A stretch of DNA of 64,000 nucleotides, taken from the NCBI RefSeq assembly GCF_020511155.1, contig NZ_CP041216.1:1302001-1366000 (forward strand), read 5' to 3'. Every line of letters starts with the position of its first letter. Position 1 is the stretch's first letter. Of this stretch, positions 56,814-64,000 are shown piece by piece. The position numbers were made by a program, and so were the translations under genes. This DNA is from Shewanella glacialimarina. GTDB lineage: Bacteria; Pseudomonadota; Gammaproteobacteria; Enterobacterales; Shewanellaceae. The notes beneath the pieces were generated by a model. That model saw nothing but the letters and a program-made list of their open reading frames with translations, had not been told where the DNA came from and made no database searches.

Positions 56814-58583
56814 GTGTTGTCACGTTTGTACGAGTTTATGCCAGGTTTAAATACACTTATTAACTATGAGCGAAAGTGGTTTGCGGATGATGTTAAAGCG
56901 GCATTATCAGTTGCTGCTGTAGCGCTTCCGGTTGCAATTGCTTATGCCCAACTTACCGGCGTTAACGCAGCTGTTGGTTTATATTCCTGCGTCTTACCTA
57001 TGATGATATATGCTTTGTTTGGCACCTCAAGGCAACTTATTGTTGGGCCTGATGCGGCGACTTGTGCGGTTATTGCAGCCGTTGTTACGCCACTGGCGGC
57101 CGGCGACAGTGTTAAGCATTGGCAACTGGTTATGACCATGACCGCAATGACCGGATTTTGGTGTTTAATTGCTAGCCGATTTAAATTAGGGGTGTTGGCT
57201 GATTTTCTGTCCAAGCCAATTTTAATGGGGCTATTAAATGGTGTGGCAATTACCATTATTGTTGGTCAGTTTTCAAAAATATTCGGTTTCACTTTCGACG
57301 AAAGATACTTACTTGAACGTTTAGGTGGCGCACCCACTTATTTGTCAAAAACACATGTTCCCACCCTACTAATGGCTATATTAACCGTGGCGATTTATTT
57401 TGGCATGAAACGGCTTAGACCAAGCTGGCCCTCATCAATGTTTGCCATCGCGTTTGGGGCGATATTAGTTTGGGTATTTAACCTTGAGCAATTTGATGTC
57501 AAAACCATAGGTGAAGTAGCAGGAGGATTACCTTTATTTCAGGCGCCAGAATTTAACGTTGGTATTATTCGCGAACTTGTTATGCCTGCGCTTAACTTAG
57601 CGGTAGTCAGCTTTGTCAGTATGATGCTGACTGCCCGCAGTTTTGCGGCCAAAAATGGTTATGACATTGATGCAGATAAAGAGTTTAGAGCACTGGGGCT
57701 GGCGAATATAGCCTCAGCATTATCACAGGGATTTGCAGTAAGTGGCGCTGACTCCCGTACCGCGGTAAATGATGCTAATGGTGGTAAAACACAATTGGTG
57801 TCAATTATTGCAGCGGCAATTATTGCCATTATTGCTATTTTTCTGACTGCACCGCTGGAGTTTATTCCAAGTGCAGCACTCGGGGTGGTGTTGGTGATAG
57901 CGTCAGTGCATCTTTTAGATTTAAAAGCTGTGTGGCAATTAAGACTACGCGACAAACAAGCCTTTTACCTAGCGTCAATAACCTTATTTGCGGTATTGTT
58001 CATTGGTGTTATCCCTGGGATTACATTGGCCGTGTTATTGGGTTTGTTCCAATTTATTCGAACCGTTATGCGCCCAACTGATCAGGTTTTAGGGGTTGAT
58101 ATAAAAGGGGTGATCAGAAGTTTAGATAGCAGTGACAAAGCGAAACCTGTGGCTGGTATTTTCATCTATCGATTCAATTCACCGTTAACTTACTTTAATT
58201 CAGGTTATTTTAAACGTCGATTGTTAGAGCAATACGCAAGACAAAAAGGCGATATAAAATGCGTTATTATTGATGCTGTACCGTGTTTTACTCATTTAGA
58301 TTTAAGTGTAATGGCAATGCTTGCCGATTTAGATGCGCTGTTTAAAAAGCGCGGCGTGCGGCTTGAGCTTGCTGGGAGAAAGCGTCAATTACTCTCATGG
58401 TTTGAACAGACTGGGATGAAGTCTGGCAATGAAGGTATTTATATCCGTTCAGACTTGTACCTAGCGTTAAAAGTCAATCAAAGTAAACAAGCGGCAGATG
58501 AGGCATTGCAGGAACACTTACTCGATGCAGGGCAAGATAAATCTGAGCATCATAAGGTTGTGCTGACCCATAGCCAAATATAG
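56814..58583 (+). CDS. SulP-family anion transporter with STAS domain
   Basis: A 589-residue SLC26/SulP transporter from GTG 56814 (AAGGAA six bases upstream). The membrane domain (about 25-420) shows the SulP motifs ALPVAIAYAQLTGVNAAVGLYSCVLPM and GADSRTAVNDANGGKT. A cytoplasmic STAS domain follows at about 440-555 (CVIIDAVPCFTHLDLSVMAMLADL). Substrates in the family are sulfate, bicarbonate or dicarboxylates; none can be chosen here. A hairpin follows the stop. Confidence 0.9.
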   Translation: MLSRLYEFMPGLNTLINYERKWFADDVKAALSVAAVALPVAIAYAQLTGVNAAVGLYSCVLPMMIYALFGTSRQLIVGPDAATCAVIAAVVTPLAAGDSVKHWQLVMTMTAMTGFWCLIASRFKLGVLADFLSKPILMGLLNGVAITIIVGQFSKIFGFTFDERYLLERLGGAPTYLSKTHVPTLLMAILTVAIYFGMKRLRPSWPSSMFAIAFGAILVWVFNLEQFDVKTIGEVAGGLPLFQAPEFNVGIIRELVMPALNLAVVSFVSMMLTARSFAAKNGYDIDADKEFRALGLANIASALSQGFAVSGADSRTAVNDANGGKTQLVSIIAAAIIAIIAIFLTAPLEFIPSAALGVVLVIASVHLLDLKAVWQLRLRDKQAFYLASITLFAVLFIGVIPGITLAVLLGLFQFIRTVMRPTDQVLGVDIKGVIRSLDSSDKAKPVAGIFIYRFNSPLTYFNSGYFKRRLLEQYARQKGDIKCVIIDAVPCFTHLDLSVMAMLADLDALFKKRGVRLELAGRKRQLLSWFEQTGMKSGNEGIYIRSDLYLALKVNQSKQAADEALQEHLLDAGQDKSEHHKVVLTHSQI

Positions 58584-58587
58584 ACTT

Positions 58588-58615
58588 CGTCCTCAGGTTA
58601 ACTGAGGACGTTTAT
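58588..58615 (+). terminator. Terminator-like hairpin after sulP
   Basis: The stem CGTCCTCAG-GTTAA-CTGAGGACG is followed by TTTATGTTTA, a modest T-rich tail. It separates the convergent sulP and HlyD genes. Confidence 0.65.
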
Positions 58616-58667
58616 GTTTAGGCACAGGCCATTTGCGTTATCAAGTTTGACCTTGGAACATCATTAA

Positions 58668-59726
58668 CTACTGATAGTCGAAAATAACTTCTACAGGTAA
58701 ACCTTCAATGGTTACAGGAAGTGAATCATCGGGTGTTAGAATTATTTTTAACACCGCCTTATCACCTTCAAAAGGCCCTGATAACTGCTGTGGTAATCGA
58801 CTCACTAATTCAGTTGGCTCAGAAATTTTTGCCCTGAGCTTACTACCATCAGGCAGCTTAATTGTTGCCTGTTGTCCTATTTGTGCGTGGCTAAAGTATT
58901 TAGGAGCTAGATAAGCAGTAATAACAGGTTTTTTGCGACCAGAGATCAGTAACATGGGTTGGTTCTCAACAATATATTCCCCCGACTGAACCATTATATC
59001 GACTATTTGACTATCAAATGGCGCTGTGGTTGTCAGCTGATTCTTGATGGCGATTAAGCTGACAAGTTCTAATTCAATTTCATTTTTAGATAATGTTACA
59101 CTGCCGGCAGACGACAGTATTTTTTGGCGTTGTTTTTCTTGGGCTAAATCCGCTTTCGACTTAGCGAGTTCCATTTTAGAAGAAATATAGGTTTGATGCA
59201 CCATTGCCATTTCTGCCGATGCAATAAGGCCTTTATTTTTTTGCTGTAAGTCTTGATATTGTTTTACCAATCGTTCCTGTGCCGTCACCCCTTCCTCGGC
59301 GATAGATATTCGCTGCCTCAGCTGTAAGAAAATCGCATTGTCTAAGCCAACACTTTCACGCTCAAATTTGTCGAGATGATCTTTTAGCTTTGTTATTTTC
59401 GCGTCAAGCTGTGGGTTTGATATGGTAAGAATCACGTTGCCTTTTTTGACTTTATCTCCACCACTGACGTCTAAATTAACTAGCACGCCATTATAAGGTG
59501 ATCTTACCTCTAGAGGTTCAGTCGTTATGATTCCGTTAGCTAAAATAAATATTTCAGGTCGAATTAGGATCCAAGAGATTAATACTAAAGGAATAATTAC
59601 CAGTAACAGTAATAAATACCAACGGGTTTTAAAACCGCTACGTTTAGCGTCAGCATAGGGTACTTTTAATCCACTATCAGTTTGAGGCTTACTGGACTTA
59701 GGCGATGCGTTATAACTCACTTTCAC
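58668..59726 (-). CDS. HlyD-family membrane fusion adaptor
   Basis: About 352 residues. The GTG at 59726 overlaps the glycosyltransferase stop (TAGTG) and has GGGAG nine bases upstream, better than the TTG at 59759. A cytoplasmic N-tail and one membrane helix (about 36-55) lead to a periplasmic lipoyl/barrel-sandwich half (NLDVSGGDKVKKGNVIL), a helical hairpin (about 110-220) and a beta-barrel end. Adaptors of this type bridge inner-membrane exporters to the outer membrane; no ABC or RND transporter lies nearby, so it may serve the adjacent glycosyltransferase, as Alg44-like adaptors do in alginate export. Confidence 0.83.
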   Translation of the reverse strand: MKVSYNASPKSSKPQTDSGLKVPYADAKRSGFKTRWYLLLLLVIIPLVLISWILIRPEIFILANGIITTEPLEVRSPYNGVLVNLDVSGGDKVKKGNVILTISNPQLDAKITKLKDHLDKFERESVGLDNAIFLQLRQRISIAEEGVTAQERLVKQYQDLQQKNKGLIASAEMAMVHQTYISSKMELAKSKADLAQEKQRQKILSSAGSVTLSKNEIELELVSLIAIKNQLTTTAPFDSQIVDIMVQSGEYIVENQPMLLISGRKKPVITAYLAPKYFSHAQIGQQATIKLPDGSKLRAKISEPTELVSRLPQQLSGPFEGDKAVLKIILTPDDSLPVTIEGLPVEVIFDYQ

Positions 59727-61054
59727 TAAAATTTTCTCCCACGTTTTAACACCCACCAAGGTGCCATAGAGCTTTCTTCATGCGACCGACGTATTATTTC
59801 ATTCAAGAGGGCAAACAAGCACACCATTCTCATAAACAGTGCGTAAAAAGGGTAGAGTGGTAACCATTTAATTAAAGATAAATCTTGTTTTAGTCGCTCT
59901 GAAATAGCACACAGCACAAAGATGTAAAAAAATAAAAGAATAGAGAAGTAAATGGTGTAAATAACCAAGGAAATAGAAACAACAAATTGCCATGGATATA
60001 ATGCCGCTATTCCGACACTGTAAATAAAAATAACAAATGGCATCAATACATTTTGTAAAAAGCCATAAATTAATGTGAATATGAAGGTGCTAAACCCTAA
60101 TAGTTTTGGTGTAAATGCAGGCCAATGCTTTCTGAAATAAAGAAAAAGTAAATCGCCATCCCAGCGTAACCTCTGCCAAACAAGCTCTTTCAAAGTAACA
60201 GGGGCATCAGTATGTCCTATGGCTAGGGTAGCAAACGGAATTCGCCATTGTGGGTGCCTTTTAAAATACTGTTTAATCCTAATCGTTAGATCTAAATCTT
60301 CAGCAGTATGAGTGTCCCAGCCGCCTATTTGAATCAAAAAAGTACGACGAAATGCACCAAACGCACCTGAAATATTATTGATAAGGTTCCATTGACTTAA
60401 CCCGGTTTTTCCACCCTGCATAGAGATTAAATATTCGATTGCTTGCATACGAGTCACAATCGATTGGGAAACATTTCGTACTCTTAGTGCGCCGCCTAAG
60501 GCGGGTACATTTGGATCTTCAAAATACGGCACCACCTGGCTGACCATATCATTATCAAATGAAGTATCAGCATCGGCATTTATCACTATTTCACCGCTAG
60601 CAAAGTGTAATCCTGCATTTAAAGTTGATACTCGGCCACCTCTTTGCCATTTAGGTAAAACAATCACTTTTCTATTGGGTAGATTGCACGCCTGTGCAGA
60701 TTGAATCGCCGACTGATAAGTTAGTGCATTTTGTACCGCGCCATCTACCACCGCAATAATTTCAATATTTCCAGGGTAGGTCTGCTCAATGAGTGATGAG
60801 ATTGTACTCATTACCGCCTTGCCTTCAGCGTAACAGGTAATAATACAAGATACTTTGGGTTGATAAATGGAAGCTTTCGGTGTTTGAATGAATGTCACAT
60901 AGTGAAAGCGTAAAATACCACTGATAACTATCATCATTAGAGGTAATTCATAAATAAATATTAGCGGTAAAAGCCATATAAAAAACAGCATATGATTAGC
61001 GAGTTGATACCAAATATCTGTAAAGATATAAAGTATTGTATGTAGTTCGCTCAT
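59726..61054 (-). CDS. Processive GT2 glycosyltransferase (PgaC/BcsA-like)
   Basis: About 442 residues from ATG 61054, which overlaps the upstream stop (ATGA). Membrane helices flank the catalytic domain: N-terminal about 18-50, C-terminal about 325-405. The processive GT2 signatures are present: DxD in NADADTSFD (161-163), the base motif AED at 251-253 and QRLRW (294-298). It should polymerise a sugar nucleotide into a beta-linked polysaccharide. There is no PilZ domain, unlike BcsA, so any c-di-GMP control would need a partner. The sugar is unknown. Confidence 0.88.
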   Translation of the reverse strand: MSELHTILYIFTDIWYQLANHMLFFIWLLPLIFIYELPLMMIVISGILRFHYVTFIQTPKASIYQPKVSCIITCYAEGKAVMSTISSLIEQTYPGNIEIIAVVDGAVQNALTYQSAIQSAQACNLPNRKVIVLPKWQRGGRVSTLNAGLHFASGEIVINADADTSFDNDMVSQVVPYFEDPNVPALGGALRVRNVSQSIVTRMQAIEYLISMQGGKTGLSQWNLINNISGAFGAFRRTFLIQIGGWDTHTAEDLDLTIRIKQYFKRHPQWRIPFATLAIGHTDAPVTLKELVWQRLRWDGDLLFLYFRKHWPAFTPKLLGFSTFIFTLIYGFLQNVLMPFVIFIYSVGIAALYPWQFVVSISLVIYTIYFSILLFFYIFVLCAISERLKQDLSLIKWLPLYPFYALFMRMVCLFALLNEIIRRSHEESSMAPWWVLKRGRKF

Positions 61055-62538
61055 ATCGTTATAGACTTGGTGGTTAAAATTTGGTCTGTGAGCCAATCTT
61101 CAACCTTATCACCTATATCCGCTGGTAAGCTAATGGCTTTAACGGTAAATTCAATATTTGATTTATCTTGATACTCTTTTACATTCAGTAGTTTTGAGTA
61201 AATTGATTGCAACTGTTTTGTATTTGTCATCGGGAGCAATATTAACAGGCCATTATCGGTATAGTTTGTACATGCATCGGTTACTCGAACAATACTTCTT
61301 AATCTGTCTTGAAAAGCATCCAATTGCATTAGAGCCTTGGCTTCACCTTCAGATTGTAAAAATTGATTAAAATTAATCAGCTGTATACACAGTAGGGTAT
61401 GGGTATGTTTATGCCTTTTAGCTAATTTGTTTTGCCAATCAATTAACCATAATAACTGCTGCAGACTCATTTGCTCTCCTGCAGAGAGTGAAAACAAAGT
61501 GTGCTTTTTACCTTGAATTGCTAATATTCGACCTTGGCTAGTCAGCTTGAATCCATATACATTTCTAACATGCAGAGCATCAATCGCATGAGCTTGTCCG
61601 CACTGTAAACATTGAGCTTCAACCTGTGCTTCTACAAAAATATGTTCACAATTATTACAGTGCTGATTTTCTATTGGGCGGTCATAATCCACCCCAATAT
61701 GGCGTAAATGTTGTAAACAATTAGGACACTGTAAGCTGGTTAATTTTTTGAAATCGTCTTTAGCACCCACATGGCCACAATTGAAGCAATGCAAACTACT
61801 TCGATTACCAATATCAATATTTTTACAACTTGGGCATATATCAATGTAGTTTAAATGGCCGCAATGACAGTCTGGGCATAGTCTGATCCGATTGACTAAA
61901 TGGTCGGTTTCAATCCAGTTATTTTGTCTAATACCATTTAGCCATGAAAAACAATCTTCAGGCGCTATTCCCCAAGCTTGCAATAGTGGATAAACATATA
62001 GTCGCGAGCTTTGAGGCTGGCGCATTGGTTCAAGAATACTGTCGCTATGTAGCCACATATAACAAAGTAGTTTAAACGCTAAATTATCTTGATAATCCAG
62101 TTTGACTAGGGAAGATTTTTCTAAAAAGGTGTCAAGCTGAGTGGTGACATTTTGAGTTAACATGCCATTGGATAAATACCCAGACAGCTTGCTTTCCTTA
62201 ATAACGAGCAAAAGGCAAAGCGATAACTCATCATCTTTTCTAATTGCGTCGAGTTGCTTGTCTTGTTGATCCTCTGGTAGCGACAACACAATCAGAGCAG
62301 GTTTTAGGCCGCTCGATTTTAATTGGTCAAACGAGGAGAAATGTTGAAAGTCTAACGGCCAATCTTCATTTGATAAATGGCCCACCCAGCAAAGAATGGA
62401 TTCACAATACCTTTTATCCGCACCATGGTGCACATCGCTCAACATAACAATCTCTATATTAAATATTTGGGGCGGCATACTACAGTAATGCCGTGAGTTA
62501 TAGAACATAAATAGTACTGAAATTGTTTGAATATACAT
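61051..62538 (-). CDS. TackOD1-like zinc-ribbon protein with degenerate GGDEF
   Basis: A 495-residue protein in three parts. An N-terminal receiver-like fold (about 25-130) lacks an obvious phospho-acceptor set. A cysteine-rich middle (221-313) has six CxxC pairs, as in TackOD1 output domains. A C-terminal GGDEF-like domain (about 360-490) has its active-site loop replaced (NYTDNGLLILLP), so it should be catalytically dead and could act as a c-di-GMP or partner sensor. The start is uncertain: ATG 62538, 62478 and 62445 are all possible, without strong ribosome sites. It overlaps the glycosyltransferase by an ATGA junction, which suggests it regulates polysaccharide synthesis. Confidence 0.7.
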   Translation of the reverse strand: MYIQTISVLFMFYNSRHYCSMPPQIFNIEIVMLSDVHHGADKRYCESILCWVGHLSNEDWPLDFQHFSSFDQLKSSGLKPALIVLSLPEDQQDKQLDAIRKDDELSLCLLLVIKESKLSGYLSNGMLTQNVTTQLDTFLEKSSLVKLDYQDNLAFKLLCYMWLHSDSILEPMRQPQSSRLYVYPLLQAWGIAPEDCFSWLNGIRQNNWIETDHLVNRIRLCPDCHCGHLNYIDICPSCKNIDIGNRSSLHCFNCGHVGAKDDFKKLTSLQCPNCLQHLRHIGVDYDRPIENQHCNNCEHIFVEAQVEAQCLQCGQAHAIDALHVRNVYGFKLTSQGRILAIQGKKHTLFSLSAGEQMSLQQLLWLIDWQNKLAKRHKHTHTLLCIQLINFNQFLQSEGEAKALMQLDAFQDRLRSIVRVTDACTNYTDNGLLILLPMTNTKQLQSIYSKLLNVKEYQDKSNIEFTVKAISLPADIGDKVEDWLTDQILTTKSITI

Positions 62539-62928
62539 CTAACTTAAGAATTTCAACGCAGTTAGCGGTGCAAAGAGCTATTTGATACGCATTTATTATT
62601 CCGAGTTGAGGTTAAATATATTAATTATAAAAAGCTATCTATACCAGTGATATAGTAGTTCTAAGGTTATTGTTGGACGTTTTGAATTAATTGATGTTTA
62701 ATTTTGAAATCGATATCGATAGGGTGATATTTATTTTGTTGTCATAATGCCATTGTTAAACTAGTATTCGCAGCCTAAATGGGTATTCACACTCTATTGA
62801 AAAATTCGGGCGTATTTAATTATTCCCTTTAAATTTAGCAAACCACGCCCCCTCGAAATTCTGACTTAATCTTGTTTTTTAAGTCCTAAAGTAAAGTAAA
62901 AAGCGTCGTCTCTTTGGATGTAGCATGT
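62539..62928. promoter_or_regulatory. Divergent intergenic region (TackOD1 cluster / 2OG oxygenase)
   Basis: No gene is seen. The stretch is AT-rich and must carry the promoter of the leftward cluster and that of the oxygenase. Confidence 0.4.
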
Positions 62929-63552
62929 ATGGTTTCGCCTATAAGTGAAGCAGTGCTGGATGTGATCGCAGATGCGTTAGTCGATAAAGGATATAGTCTT
63001 TTATCAGATATCATTCCTGATTATGTTAGTTTAGCCCTACTTGAAAAAATGCAGGCTAAGCATGACATTGATTTTAAATATGCGGCTATTGGTCGTGGTA
63101 TTGAACAGCAAGTTAATGCTGAGATCCGCTCAGATAAAATCAGTTGGCTTGATAAACAAGACCACACAGACAAAGCATACCTGTCTATTATGGAACAACT
63201 TAGAGAGGGCCTTAATCGACGCTTATTTATGGGGTTGTTTGATTATGAGAGCCACTATGCAGTTTATGAGCCTGGCGCACATTATAAAAAGCATGTTGAT
63301 GCTTTAAAAGGCAGCCAAAATCGAATTCTTACAACGGTATTTTTCTTAAATCCACATTGGCAATTGGACGATGGTGGCGAACTGCTTATTTACGATGAGT
63401 TCGATATACTGCTAGAAATGGTACAGCCTCAGATGGGCACGTTAGCCATATTTTTAAGTGAGCGGTTTCCCCATGAAGTGTTACCAACATTAAAAACCCG
63501 TAACAGTATCGCGGGGTGGTTTAGGGTAAGTCATGCAACGCATGGTTTTTAA
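62929..63552 (+). CDS. 2OG-Fe(II) oxygenase (prolyl-hydroxylase-like)
   Basis: About 207 residues from ATG 62929; a TTG five codons earlier is also open. The double-stranded beta-helix shows the iron triad HVD (in HYKKHVDAL), the distal histidine in RFPHEVLP and the 2-oxoglutarate arginine in RNSIAGWFR. It belongs to the P4Hc-type family, whose bacterial members hydroxylate proteins such as EF-Tu or small molecules. The substrate is unknown. A short gap separates it from the next gene. Confidence 0.85.
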   Translation: MVSPISEAVLDVIADALVDKGYSLLSDIIPDYVSLALLEKMQAKHDIDFKYAAIGRGIEQQVNAEIRSDKISWLDKQDHTDKAYLSIMEQLREGLNRRLFMGLFDYESHYAVYEPGAHYKKHVDALKGSQNRILTTVFFLNPHWQLDDGGELLIYDEFDILLEMVQPQMGTLAIFLSERFPHEVLPTLKTRNSIAGWFRVSHATHGF

Positions 63553-63612
63553 TGGTATCTTTGGTTTTAAAGACGTATTTGTTTAAAACCAGCACACTAA
63601 ATAGGACGGGAT

Positions 63613-64000
63613 ATGAGTATTAAATTGAAATGGTTATTAACGGCCTCGTTAGTATGTTTAAGCCAAGCTGTCTATGCACAAGATCAGGCCGAGAAAGCCT
63701 TTGCCGATGAAGTTGTTCAGTGTGCAGCCTATTACCAAATTGCTTCGGAAGCGATTGGTGCAATGAATGCACCGCAAATGCAGGCAGTGGGTGAGCGTTT
63801 AAAAATATCGGCTACTGATGCTGCTACATTAGCCGAAAAATATCGCAGTGCAGAACAAGTAGCAAAAGATATTATAGCCGAGAAACAACAACAAATTGCT
63901 AAGTTAGGTGGCTCGTCTAATTTAGGCGGGTTAATGGGGCAATATAAAGAGTTGTGCAAAACCGTTGTCTATGAGCCTCAAAAACGACTGGACTATTGGT
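63613..64000 (+). CDS. Exported alpha-helical protein (partial, cut by window end)
   Basis: ATG 63613 has AGGA six bases upstream. About 129 residues are visible before the window ends. A signal peptide (about 1-22, ending VYAQ) precedes an alanine/glutamine-rich helical domain with two cysteines (VVQCAAYY and ELCKTVV) that could form a disulfide. No family is recognised. It is the same strand as the oxygenase and 60 bases downstream, so the two may be co-transcribed. Confidence 0.7.
   Translation, partial: MSIKLKWLLTASLVCLSQAVYAQDQAEKAFADEVVQCAAYYQIASEAIGAMNAPQMQAVGERLKISATDAATLAEKYRSAEQVAKDIIAEKQQQIAKLGGSSNLGGLMGQYKELCKTVVYEPQKRLDYW

Overview
The window looks like a chromosomal segment of a Shewanella-type marine gammaproteobacterium. 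This rests on moderate-to-low GC, conserved blocks in the enterobacterial/Shewanella order (smrB|prmB-aroC; rmf|fabA-ycbZ; fadI-fadJ; ilvI-ilvH), a tandem initiator-tRNA array, a GlyGly-CTERM-like exported protein and many c-di-GMP proteins. The assignment is by gene content only; no database was searched.

Layout. 1-2.2 kb: minus-strand MoxR / DUF58 / DUF4381 operon, cut by the window start. 2.4-6.1 kb: fadI-fadJ, a trifunctional beta-oxidation complex, behind a possible PsrA-type operator. 6.3-7.5 kb: a small membrane protein, then a two-gene minus-strand unit encoding an exported protein made almost entirely of 13-residue repeats and a coupled 38-residue basic peptide. 7.6-15 kb: a very large propeller/PAS/GGDEF/EAL sensor and an M16 protease. 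15.2-21.7 kb: sixA, smrB, prmB, aroC, an MFS transporter, an ATP-NAD-kinase-like protein, yfcL and a SpoU-type methyltransferase. 22-22.8 kb: four intact tRNA-fMet genes plus decayed copies behind one strong promoter. 23-32.1 kb: rlmKL, a glutaredoxin-like gene, uup, a DUF3466 exported protein, rmf, fabA and ycbZ.

32.3-41.7 kb looks like an accessory island beside tRNA-Ser. The 3' end of the tRNA and its flank recur twice downstream in diverged form, and an Rhs remnant lies beside the last copy. The cargo is a GGDEL diguanylate-cyclase-like protein, a probable ovothiol pair (PatB/MalY-type lyase plus OvoA), an ADP-ribosylglycohydrolase-like protein and an NhaC-type antiporter. It ends in about 0.9 kb of gene-poor DNA.

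41.7-47.7 kb: an ECF sigma factor and an RskA-like anti-sigma factor, then an envelope operon (DUF4331, cadherin-like lipoprotein, TPR, HupE/UreJ-like). Both transcription units carry the same putative ECF promoter at identical spacing, so the operon and the sigma gene appear to form one autoregulated regulon. 48-50.2 kb: a secreted lipase with a membrane-anchored partner of unknown function. 50.8-58.6 kb: a chemoreceptor, ilvI-ilvH, a Bcr/CflA efflux pump and a SulP transporter. 58.6-62.5 kb: a tightly overlapping cluster of a six-CxxC TackOD1-like/degenerate GGDEF protein, a processive GT2 glycosyltransferase and an HlyD-type adaptor, possibly an undescribed polysaccharide export system. The window ends with a 2OG-Fe(II) oxygenase and a cut exported protein.

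Best candidates for undescribed biology are the 13-residue-repeat/38-residue-peptide pair, the ECF-DUF4331-HupE regulon and the TackOD1-GT2-HlyD cluster.
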